DNA of 64,000 nt, taken from NCBI GenBank assembly GCA_022432975.1, contig CM039502.1:23396383-23460382 (forward strand), given 5' to 3'. Of this stretch, positions 31,387 to 41,254 are shown piece by piece (the first letter of the stretch is position 1; each line of letters starts with the position of its first letter). The notes beneath the pieces are model-generated. The model had not been told where the DNA came from. It saw only the letters and a list, made by a program, of their open reading frames with translations, and searched no databases. This DNA comes from Begonia masoniana (Eukaryota > Streptophyta > Magnoliopsida > Cucurbitales > Begoniaceae). The position numbers were made by a program, and so were the translations under genes.

Positions 31387-32197
31387 TATGATGACCCGAA
31401 TGTGTAAGTATGAGTACGATTGCGGAGCAAACATCTGGTTGCAAGGTGGATCCCGGACTCGAGTATAGGCGAATCCCGAATCGTAAAGAAGGGGTCGTCA
31501 CAATCTCACATCGTTTGGGGAAGTATATGGAAATGAAACATATGTAAGGAAACTCTCCCAAGATAGTAAGACATATTTTGGAGCACAATTGGCAACGGAT
31601 CCCATAAGAACTCTGAAGTTAAAAGTGCTTCGAGGAGAGTAGTACCAGGTTGGGTGACCGACTGGAAAGTCCTCGCCAAATAAAATCGTGAAGGAAGGAT
31701 ATTGAGCTATGACCCAATTCCCAGAGCAAACAATATCTTACTGGAATTATAAATGGTATCAAATCTTGTACCCAACCAGAAATGTGGCCAACGTAGACGT
31801 TGGGCCCCCGAGGGGGGGTGATTATGATGACCCGAATGTGTAGGTATGAGTACGACTGCGGGGCAAACCTCGGGTTGCAAGGTGGATCCCAAACTCGAGA
31901 TAGGCGAATCCCGGGTCGTAAAGAGGGGGTCGTCACAATCCCACATCGCTTGGGAAAGTATATGGAAATGAAACATATGTAAGGAAACCCTCCCAAGATA
32001 GTAAGACATGTTTTGGAGCACAATTGGCAACAGATCTCATAAAAACTCCGATGTTAAAAGTGCTTCAGTGAGAGTAATACCAGGTTGGGTGACCGACTGG
32101 GAAGTCTTCGCCAAACAAAGTCGTGAGGGGAGAATATTGAGTTACGGCCCAATCCCCAGAGCGAACAATATCTTACTAGGAAAAATAGGTCATTACA
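31387..32197 (+). mobile_element. Cassandra-type TRIM, complete, inserted in plastid 23S fragment
   Basis: Two LTRs (31387-31751 and 31823-32197) flank about 71 bp with a degraded primer-binding site (TGGTATCAAATC, 31754-31765) and a purine-rich tract before the second LTR (CGAGGGGGGGTGAT). LTRs start TATGATGACCC and the second ends TCATTACA. 5S-like segments lie at about 31591-31677 and 32027-32112 on the plus strand. The 5-bp flanks AAACC (31382-31386) and GAACC (32198-32202) differ by one base. The 23S rRNA reading GGTCCGAACCGACTGATG is restored when one copy is removed. Confidence 0.9.
31591..31677 (+). ncRNA. 5S rRNA-like segment in Cassandra LTR (left)
   Basis: It contains GGATCCCATAAGAACTC, GAAGTTAAAAGTGCTT, GAGAGTAGTACCAGG and TTGGGTGACCGACTGG, in the order of plant 5S rRNA with its internal promoter boxes. 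A second copy with more changes is at 32027-32112. These are retrotransposon components and unlikely to supply ribosomal 5S RNA. Confidence 0.82.
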
Positions 32198-32222
32198 GAA
32201 CCGATTGATGTTGAAGAATCAG
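32198..32222 (+). pseudogene. Plastid 23S rRNA fragment (NUPT), right part
   Basis: GAACCGATTGATGTTGAAG and AATCAG continue the chloroplast 23S rRNA from the point where the left part stops. Similarity fades after 32222. Confidence 0.8.
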
Positions 32223-32560
32223 TAAAAGAAGAGGCATCTTTTGCCCAATAGCTAATAATTTAAACCAAAATTTCCAGATGGAGGGGGTATGGTATTAACA
32301 CATCTGACACATAATTAAAAGTGGGAATTTATCCTCTAAAAAAGAAAATATTGAATGAATTGATTGTAAATTATAAGATTTTGTGATTTTTGCTTCTTCT
32401 AAGGAAGATACTAATGGTCAGGAAAATGAAATTTTCACAATTAGTACAAACTCTTCTGATAGAATTTGAGAATACAAATTTTGTTGTACCCCAAAAAATG
32501 ATTTTAGTTATAATAATTGGTGGAAATAATCAAATGATTATGTTGATACATTCTAGATGG
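32223..32560. other. Unidentified insert within gypsy E RNase H
   Basis: The stretch lies between the 23S fragment and the RNase H coding sequence (minus-strand HARWITFLH) and belongs to neither. One plus-strand frame begins [16 protein letters not shown] near 32270, and another gives an ORF at 32390-32590 without recognisable motifs. It probably arrived with the plastid fragment or from another retroelement; I cannot assign it. Confidence 0.4.
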
Positions 32561-33860
32561 AGGAAGGTGATCCACCTAGCGTGCATGTGATTCATTGTTT
32601 TCTGAGAGTAGATAAATTTTAAGGCCTGATGATCTGTGTACAAGACAAACTCTCGTTGAATTAAATAATGCTCCAAGTGCTTCAAAGCGCAAACAATTGC
32701 ATAAAATTCTAGCTCATAAGTGGTCCACTTCTGGCGAGGCTCACTAATTTTCTCACTGGAGAATTTGACAAGTCGACCTCATTGGGATAAAACTGTGCCA
32801 ATCCCTAGCACTGAAGCGTCACATTCAACTTCTCCAATACATTGTCGAAATTTGGAAGTGCTAATACTTGGGTGTTACATAACTTGGCCTTGATGGAGGA
32901 AAAACTTTCCTCTTTTGCCTTGCCCCATTGAAATTGCCCATTTTTAAGTCAATTGGTTTTGATGCCATTATTGTACCGAACCCTCAGATAAAACATCGAT
33001 AAAAAGTGGCGAGACCATAAAAACTCTGTACAGCACGCGCGGTTGTAAATGTCGGCCATTCATGCATGCCTTGTACTTTAGCACTATCAACTTGGGTGCC
33101 ATCTTTTCTTACTATAAAACCAAGGAAAGAAAGATGGTCGATCATAAAACTGCATTTTTTGAGATTGACGTAGAGCTTACTGGCCTGTAACATAGTTAAC
33201 ACAACTCTAAGTTGTGACAAATGTTCGGTATTGTTCTTGCTGTAAATAAGAATGTCATCAAAATAAACCACCAGAAACTTAACGAGAAAAGAATGGAGAA
33301 CCTGGGTCATGAGTGGCATGAATGTTCTGGGAGCGTTCGATAGTTCAAATGACCTCACCAACCATATTTAGTTTTAAATGTAATCTTCCATACATTACCT
33401 TGTTGAATGCGAACCTAGTGGTAACCGCTTTACAAATCGAGCTTAGAGAAAATCACAACTCCTGCGAGTTGATCAAGCATATCATTGGGCGTAGAATAAG
33501 GAAATGATACTTAACCGTTATTTAATTGATAGCGCGATTCTCGACACAAATTTGCCAACTGCCGTATTTCTTTAGAGTGAGGAGTGTAGACATTGCGCAA
33601 GGGCTCATGGTTTCACGAATTAATACTTTATTCAGCAAATCATTGACTTGACGTTGTAGTTACTCGTGTTTTGTTGAACTCATTCGATAGTGCGGTAGAT
33701 TAGGCGCCCTAGGTAGTAGATCAATGTGGTGTTGAATATCTCGCATAAGAGTTAACTCATTTGGTAAGTCTGCTAGGGACAAATCATCGAATTCAACAAG
33801 CATCTCTTGAACTCTAGGAATTGCAATTACCTTCTCCGATTGACCTTTCACTATGAGTTA
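32561..33860 (-). pseudogene. Gypsy E reverse transcriptase and RNase H, degraded
   Basis: On the minus strand: PNELTLMRDIQHHIDLLP and PNLPHYRMSSTKHE (RT leader), a broken section, then [38 protein letters not shown] (catalytic FDD intact) and [20 protein letters not shown], and RNase H with [15 protein letters not shown]. The RNase H tail (FTFVIKHKSSKQNEVANSLN) resumes beyond the nested inserts at about 31185-31100. Stops and frameshifts occur throughout. Confidence 0.85.
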
Positions 33861-34450
33861 TGTTAGTAAATAAAAACTAACCTTCCTCAATAGCAAGGCT
33901 GACTTTGTTATGTTAGTAAATAAAGGCTGTCCTTCCTCAATAGTAGGGCTATTATCTAGTTGTGGGGTTTGTGGCATCAATACTATTTTCTTGACAAACC
34001 ACCAAAAGACAAATGTGTTATCGTGACCTCTATAGGTAACATCCATGTCATAATGCCATGGACGGTCAAGTAAAACATGACACACATCCATATCGACCAC
34101 ATGACATGGTATCTCATCCTTGTAATATTTGCTGATAGATAATGGAACTTTGCACACATGGAGCACTTGAACTTCAAGACATTTCTTGATCCAAGCAATC
34201 TTGTAAGGGGAAGGGTGTTTTTAAATTTTTAAGTTAAGTGTTTTGACAAGGGGCGTGGAAACAACATTCTCACTGCTGTCACTATCAATAATCACATTGC
34301 ACACCTTGTTACAAATAATGCATTGGGTTCAAAAAATCTTACGTCGTTGTGAATGATCTGGCTTTTTGGGGCTAGCAGTAATCGCTGAACAATACATGTA
34401 ACTTCTTCACCAAGATCATCTTTTTCAAATTAAGCTCTTTCATAAATGTC
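33861..34450 (-). pseudogene. Gypsy E protease region, degraded
   Basis: The minus frame 34166-33858 reads CHVVDMDVCHVLLDRPWHYD and GHDNTFVF, the C-terminal part of a Ty3 protease (the LLGRPW motif appears as LLDRPW). The catalytic DSG or DTG is expected near 34270-34300, where VIIDSDSSENVV-like sequence is seen but the frame is unreliable. Confidence 0.65.
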
Positions 34451-35450
34451 ATCGTTCGGATCTTGTTCCTCTCCACTCGTCTGTTTTGACAATTATTAGA
34501 GAGATGATTTGGTTGGTTGCATCTGAAACACTTGCCCAGATTAGGGTGTGCATAAGGATTGTTATGCGCTCCTTGTTGTTGTGGAGCTCGATTTAGATGT
34601 TAGATCGGGCGACAGGATGTCCACTTTTGTTCTGAACGGGTTGTGGTGCCACAGAGGCATCCTTGGGAACGGTGTCACTAGTAACAATTGATCCTCTTTG
34701 GTTGGAAGAATTTTCTGGCACTGAGCGTCAAAAATTATTTGAATTACGAGCAGTAGACCTATTGATTTGAGTTTCAATTTTCATTGCTAGATTCACAACA
34801 TCAGTGATGGCCCATTATGATTGGAAAACTAATTGATCATGTATAATTAACTTGATCTCGCAAACATATCGAGCTATTAGTTGATCTTCTTTTTCAGATA
34901 AATTAACTCGCTCATTCAGTTTAGAAAACTCCTTTGTGTATTCATTCACTGTATGATTAGCTTGTCAACAATTCTGATACTGCTGATACAAGAATTGCTC
35001 GTAGTCAGGAGGGTGGAATCACCTTTGTAAAAGTCGTTTCATTGTGGGCTAAGTTTGGACTTGTAATTCCCTTGACAATGTCGTTTCTGTCAATGTTGTT
35101 TCTGTCGTCGTCCAGGCACATCACCAATCGCCATAGTTGTTTGGTCGGTCGTGAATCAATCGATTTCACCTCTGGTACATGTGAAATCCTGCTGTTTCGT
35201 GGTCTGGAGGATCATATAAAGGAAAATCGCGAGTTTCCCATGGGTTCGTTACAGGCGCCTCTGCTTTGTGGCCGACAGGATACCATTGACGTTTGCTAGA
35301 TGAAGCAAGGAGTGTCGGATCGTGGTTCACATTCGTCTGTGCGAGTTTTGTGTATGCACGGTGTTGTTCCAGGTCAGGCAGGGTTTGCCTCCTGGTCTAG
35401 CTATGGTTGGGAGCCAGTTAAACCCTAGACAACTGGTTGTCACCGTCAAT
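34451..35450 (-). pseudogene. Gypsy E gag, degraded
   Basis: The minus strand contains a zinc knuckle CFRCNQPNHLSNNC (about 34540-34495), upstream a Pro- and Gln-rich linker, and before that a capsid-like region (FHPPDYEQFLYQQYQNC, YTKEFSKLNERVNLSEKEDQ, LIARYVCEIKL). The N-terminal part includes WETRDFPLYDPPDHE-like sequence. Several stops interrupt it. Confidence 0.75.
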
Positions 35451-35611
35451 CAAATTAGGGTTTAAAAGATTTTCTTCTCGGTTGTTTACTCTTCATTGTT
35501 ATTCGTTATCTCGATTTTCATTTGAATTGTAAAAATCAAACCTTTGGGTCCCCTGATTTTTTTTTCCGCTAGACAGTCATCGCAGTCAACATTTGCGTAA
35601 TTTTATCAAGA

Positions 35612-36070
35612 GTTTTGTCAACTCTATCAAACTTTCGATCGATTTTTTCAAATCATTGGTTAATGATTTCAAATTGCCGTTCATTGTCTGTGATTTGTTG
35701 TCCACTGGAACCTTCATCAGCTATTAGGTCGATGTCAAATCTTTGCTCTGCAATCAATTTGGTGCACTGGAAGTTTTGTTTTGTAAACGAAACAGAGAAT
35801 TAAAAAAATAACATCTTGGGAGTTTAATAATTTAATAACAAAGTCTAATAGTTTAATGTCGAGAGTTTTGTAAACTCTATCGAACTTTTGATAGATTTTT
35901 TTGAATCATTGGTTAATGATTTCAGATTGCCGTTCATTGTCGGTGATTTGTTACCCACTAAAACCTTCGTCAGCAATTAAGTCGAGGTTAAATCCTTGCT
36001 ATTGAAACTAATTTAGTGCACCAGAAGTTTTGTTTCGTAAACGAAATAAGAAATTAGAGAAATCACCTCT
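35612..36070. repeat. Tandem duplication of leader, primer site and LTR edge (gypsy E)
   Basis: Segments 35612-35860 and 35866-36070 are diverged copies: both hold AACTCTATC(A/G)AACTTT, AATCATTGGTTAATGATTTC and GATTGCCGTTCATTGTC-like sequence, then a primer-site-like stretch and LTR sequence TGGAAGTTTTGTTTTGTAAACG or its counterpart. The first copy keeps a recognisable primer site (minus GATTGCAGAGC, about 35745-35757); only the second is followed by the whole LTR (36017-36233). Confidence 0.7.
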
Positions 36071-36233
36071 TGGGAATTTAATAATTTAATAACAAAATCT
36101 AATGTTTAATGTCTAACATCAACTATTAAATAGAAGTAAAAATTAATAACTAAAATAAAATAAAATATTAAATAATAAAAGACTAATAAATAAACTAGTG
36201 GGTTTGGGCCTCTGAGTTTGGACTTTTACTGCA

Positions 36234-37522
36234 TAAAAAAGGATGGTTGTCTATGACTTTCAAATTTTACTTTCTTTTTCATAAACTGTTTATTCCTTGT
36301 CAAAATATAGCAGTACTTACCTTTAGGCACTCTAGACAAAAATTTCTTAACATTTCGTAATGAGATTAAGTTGGAAAAATGAACTTTTATGTTTAGAATA
36401 ATTGTTATTGTGGCTTGCTACATAAAAATGTATATTTTTTTAATGAAACAAACAACTATATGGATATTATTTAGATTGTACAAGAACAAATCAGATCATA
36501 TTATGAGAATGAGTCAAGAGAGTTACAATTTTAGAGATTGTTGTATCTATTGAAAGAAATGAATCCTAACTTTGTCTAAATATGTCAACTTTGGCAACGA
36601 GAAATCTAACATTAAGCACTCTTATCATGAGTCTCAAAAATTATATGGTGAGGAAACCAATAATTCAAATCCTTTAAAGAACCGTTTGCCACTGTATGAG
36701 GTAATTTGAATAGAGTTAGGTTTTGCATCGTAAGACTTCTAGCCGTGTTTCCAATATTTTGCTAAGAGGACAGTGACATTAAATTTGCTTGTCTAAGATC
36801 CCTTGTGACTTGAAAATTCTCTCTTGGCCTCCCATTTGATAAATACAAAAGATTACAATTGTTTAAACATCCAACAATGGAGTTGCAAAAAAAAATGCTT
36901 ATCTCTAATGGCTAGAAAATCTTAAACACAAAACACTAGTGCAATCGTAAAAAAGCTATAAAATTACGAGATTCCTCATAAAAATGCTTTTTTTACCTTT
37001 TATTCCAAATTTAGTAAAACGAGCAATGGTGAACAAGCTTGGTCACTCTTTTCTCTTCAGCACACTCAAAAACACCTCCTATACAAATGAACGTACTCGT
37101 TACTTACATGGTTATCACTAAACAAACCCAGCTCCCATACACAAGATTGCGAAACATATGCCGTCTCACACTGGAAAAGAAGTTGGTTTACTTTTCCCCT
37201 TTCTTTATACGCAAAGTGCATCTTTTGGGATTAAAAACCTCTTGTTTTGAATTTATGAGCAAAAAGTAGGGCTTCATGCCATGTAAGCTACACTAAGAAT
37301 ACTGCGCTTGGAGGAGCTTTGGTTTACATGTCTTCTTTGACTTTGAGTTAACTGAATTATTACCTTTCGGCTCCATAGAATAGTACTTTATCAAGAACAA
37401 AACATCACTAAGACATAAACAAGCTATAGTCTTATGTTCCCCTTTCATGTCGCATTGTATGAATTGGTTGCCTCAAAGCAAAACAAAAAAAAACTATTTA
37501 TGCTTCCTTTAGTCATAGATAT
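36234..37522. other. AT-rich stretch with no recognised feature
   Basis: I see no transposon domain, RNA gene or callose synthase exon here. The longest ORF (37039-37269, plus) has no recognisable motif and no supporting context. The stretch could be intron of the host gene or decayed transposon. Confidence 0.5.
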
Positions 37523-38983
37523 TGAAAGTTTAAGATCAGTTATGTGATGTCACACAAGAATCCTCGTGTGACACCGATTTATAGTGCAATGAAAGACAAT
37601 ATAAATATGCAGAAATAAATGACACAGGAGGTTGGTAACGCAGTTCGGCAACCAGCCTACGTCTGCGGGGCCACGCCCAGATATAAAAACATTTCTTTGA
37701 GTTCACGAAATCACAAGACAATCGGACTTAAACAAATAAAGACTCCCTCTTATCTTTGTCGCCGCCTCTAGCTAACTTCCCCAATGAAACTGTTTTTGCG
37801 AGATCCCCTCGACTTAAGATCGACCTCTCCCGAGATCTAGATAACAACAAGATCCCCTTGTTGTTGATTCCTCTCGAAATCCGTGTTATGGCAAGATCCC
37901 CTCGCCCACGACCAAGGTGACAAGCTCCCCTTGTCAAAATAAAGAACTCCTCCCGAGTTCCAAAGCTGTCTCCTCCTGAGACTGATGTTCAATAAAGAAT
38001 AAAAACAAATTGCCTCCTGGGACACCTCCTGGAACACCAGAACGAATTCTTCGGATGCAATACACAACACACTCAAGTAGAACGATGAAATCCACAGAAT
38101 AGTAGAGTGTGTAAAACAATCACAAACCAATACGCAGAAGCGTAGGTAGTGAAAGAAAACCGACGGCTTAGAAAACGAGAAAAACTTTCTCACGCGTAAA
38201 ACAAAACTCTGTCGTCTGCTGAAGAACAATCACCGATGACTCACAATAGGCGTGAATGAAAGAATTAACAATTGCAGAACACACGCAAACATCGGTGAAG
38301 AATAAAGTCGCCCGGAACGGAAAAATAAAGACTTTTAGCTCTCAAGAATAATGTCTTCAGCAGCATCAATTGTTCAGCCAGAATGCATAATATACTGTGC
38401 ATCAAATATTCTCTTCAAACAGATCGCACAGAATAAGGAAAACTGAATCCCATGAAAATCGGATCTGTGACACCTTGTGCGACATTTATGGAAAGTCCAT
38501 GCAAACAGATCTGAAACGAATCCCAAAATATTAGGAACAATTCCTAACAGTGTTGTGATCTCGTATCAAGCTTAACAACACCATAAAATACAGATCTGCT
38601 TCCAAAATATTATTTCTATCTTAAAATCAACTTTCCAAATATTTAGGATTAAATCTCTCAGTAACTTTCACAGAAACGAAAGCTTAAATATCATTGGTAA
38701 TATCCATATCTTCAATTCGTTCAATTACCAAATCGAATTTCATGCCGCAAGAAATAAGGAAAACAAATCTTAACTAATTCGGTTGTGTGACACTCTGTGT
38801 GACACTTTAGGAAAGTTTCCATAACAACTCAGATATTCATCCAAAAATTCAGGAAAGCATCCCATTAATCTTGGGAACTCGAAGCCCAACAAATCATACA
38901 AAATCTACAGCAAATCGGCTTTCCAAATAAAAGATTTCTAAAAAACAAGTGCCTTTAGGAAATAAAATAATATACATATGTAC
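37523..38983 (-). mobile_element. Solo LTR of the F/I copia family (1461 bp, diverged)
   Basis: It starts TGAAAGTTTAAGATCAGTTA and aligns with the F and I LTRs through GTTCGGCAACCAGCCTACGT and GGGGCCACGCCCAGATATAA to AAAAACAAGTGCCT. It then has its own 3' part ending GTACA at 38983. Flanking bases GATAT (37518-37522) and GATAA (38984-38988) differ by one base, as expected for an old 5-bp target duplication. No internal region is present. It carries the 12-bp-phased box pairs at 38466/38478 and 38786/38798. It is longer than the F and I LTRs, so it represents a related subfamily. Confidence 0.75.
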
Positions 38984-39583
38984 AGATAAAATTAAATTCC
39001 TATAAATTAGGGTCATCTAACAACTCGAAGTTATCTACTAAATGCTGAGATAGTAGCATATCTCAGCACTCCCTCTCAAGTTGGAGCAAAGATGTCAATC
39101 ATGTCTAGCTTGACTAGAAGATCTTCAAACACTTGCTTGTAGAGCTCTTTTGTGAGAACATCGGCTAGTTGTTCAGAAGTTGGAACATATGACATACAAA
39201 TTTCCCCTTTTTTGAGTCTTTTTTCATGAAATGACAATCAATCTCCACATGCTTTGTTTTGTCGTGTTGCACTGGATTATGTGCAATGCTAATGGCTGAC
39301 TTTTTGTCAAAAAACAGCTTTATTGGCTTATCAGTCTCAATCTTTAGTTCTTTTAGGATACTTCTAAGCCAAATAACTTCACAAACTCCTCGAGCCATTG
39401 CTCTTAACTCAGCTTCTGCACTACTCCTTGCCACAACATCTTGCTTTTTGCTCCTCCATGTCACAAGGTTGACCCATACAAACGTGCAATAGGCTGATGT
39501 ATACCTCATGTCAGTTTAGATCCTGCCCAATCAGCATCTGTAAAAACTTCAATCTGTATGTTTTGACTTTTGCTGAACATAAT
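38984..39583 (-). pseudogene. Copia G RNase H end, polypurine tract and LTR remnant (left half of split element)
   Basis: The minus frame reads FTDADWAGSKLT, then (39509-39165) SKKQDVVARSSAEAELRAMA, EVIWLRSILKELKIETDKPI, FFDKKSAISIAHNPVQHDKT and KHVEIDCHFMKKDS, a copia RNase H. A polypurine tract (minus AACTTGAGAGGGAG, 39069-39082) precedes an LTR edge TGCTGAGATATGCT at 39068. The gene is continuous with 49685-50465 when copia F is removed: GSPGKDI joins MFSKSQNIQIEVFTDADWAG. Confidence 0.85.
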
Positions 39584-40783
39584 TGAAAGATTACGATTAG
39601 TTATGCGGTGTCACACAGGGTGTTACACGTGACACCGATAGTGAATGCAATGACGAACAATATAAATATGGGGAAATAAATGAGACAGGAGGTTGTTAAC
39701 GTAGTTCGGCAACCAGCCTACGTCTGCGGGGCCACGCCCAGATATAAAAACATTTCTTTTGAGTTCACAAAGTTACAAGACAATCGGGCTTATACAAATA
39801 AAGACTCTCTCTTATCATTGTCGCCGCCTCTAGCTAACTTCCCCAAGGAAACTATTTTTGCGAGATCTCCTCGACTTAAGATTGACCTCTTCCAAGATCT
39901 AGATAACAACAAGATCCCCTTGTCGTTGATTCCTCCCGGAACCCGTGTTATGGCAAGATCCCCTCACCCATGATCAAAGTGACAAGCTCCCCTTGTCTAA
40001 AAACAGAACTCCTCCCGAGTTCAGATGCAGTCTCTTCCCGAGACTGAGTTTCAATGAAGAACAAGAAAAATTACCTCCTAGGACACCTCCTGGAACACCA
40101 GATCAAAGTCTTCGTATGCAATACACAACACACTCAGTAGAACGAAGAAATCCACAGATTAGGTCGAGTGTGTAAAACAATCACTAACTAAAACGCATAA
40201 GCAATGAGAGTGAAAGAAAGTCGACGGCACAACGAACAAATAAACCTTTTCACGCGAGAATCAAAACTCCATCATCAAGTCGCTTTCACAGAGAACGAAA
40301 GCTTTAAATAACATTGGTAACTTCCATAGCATCAAATCAGATCAGTTACCAAATTGGATATGGTGCCGCAAGAATTAAGGAAAACAAATCTAACCTAATT
40401 TGATTGTGTGACACTTTAGGAAAGTAGCTCCAACTCATCAGATATTCATCCAATAAATTAGGAAATCATCCCATTAATCATGGGAACCCGAAGCCCAGCA
40501 GATTTGGCTAAATCTCCATCAAATCGCCTTGCCAAATAAAACTTTTCCAAAAAACAAGTGCATATAGCTTTTTCAATATCTTTCCTAATATTGATGTTTC
40601 CTTAATTTTCTCTTTCACATAATCTTCTTGATTGTTACTAGGACGCCATCCAATAATCAGAATGCATTATTTCTTGATCACCAAGAAATAATTTATCAAT
40701 TTTATAAAAACATATTATCTCCATAAATAAAAATATATTGCCAAAAAATCAAATGCCAACTCATGCAAGTCGTTGCATTTACA
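39584..40783 (-). repeat. 3' LTR of copia F (1200 bp)
   Basis: On the minus strand it begins TGTAAATGCAACGACTTGCA and ends CGTAATCTTTCA. It matches the 5' LTR (1211 bp). One clear difference is at 40407, where this copy has a single TGTGACACT box and the 5' LTR (49297-49317) has two boxes, a net loss of 14 bp including one 12-bp period. Confidence 0.92.
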
Positions 40784-40797
40784 ATCTCCCCCTTTGG
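40784..40797 (-). other. Polypurine tract of copia F
   Basis: The minus strand reads CCAAAGGGGGAGAT immediately before the LTR start. Similar purine runs (minus AGTTTTTGAAACTCC region with GGGGGAG, about 40838-40846, and GTGGGAGTAATTGG, about 40960-40972) recur upstream, as described for Sireviruses. Confidence 0.75.
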
Positions 40798-41254
40798 TAT
40801 TTTTTTGGCAAAATCAATATAATCATGGAGTTTCAAAAACTCCCCCTGAATTGTAACTCCTCCTGAATTGTAACATGAAACATCAAAAACTTTCACTGAT
40901 CATATAGTATCAGAGAGCAGAGCATATCACAGCATATGCATCACCAATTACCAAGTCCAATTACTCCCACTTTTTGCCATAAAAAGACAAATAGACATAT
41001 AAGAGAATAGCCCTTAACATAATAGCAGCAACATCACCAGATAAAGATCGAAATAGTCAGAATAAAGACCAATAATATCATATGAATATAACCAAAATCA
41101 GAAGTATAATAGCCAATGGAGTAAAAGAAATATCCAGGTAGCCAAAAAAAGTCATAAAATATCATATCCAGATGCAGATAGAGTAAATATACGAGTACCA
41201 TAAGAATCAAAGAAAATATTCAGAGAACACACACATCACTGAAATAGTTCAATG

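Larger units (their letters stand above)
29586..36233 (-). mobile_element. Ty3/gypsy element E (short LTRs), carrying nested insertions
   Basis: LTRs of about 220-230 bp (29586-29818 and 36017-36233) share TTTTGTYTCGTAAACGAAA and AATGTTTAATGTCTAACAT. Between them on the minus strand are gag (about 35450-34450), protease, RT, RNase H, integrase with a GPY/F-like end, and a polypurine tract. No chromodomain was seen. RNase H is split by an insert of plastid 23S rDNA, unknown sequence and a Cassandra element. All coding parts carry stops or frameshifts, so the element is old. Flanking 5-mers (ACTAG and TAAAA) do not match. Confidence 0.82.

Noticed and set aside
37039..37269. 76-codon plus-strand ORF as a host gene
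   Set aside because: No recognisable motif, no splice or promoter context, in decayed AT-rich sequence.
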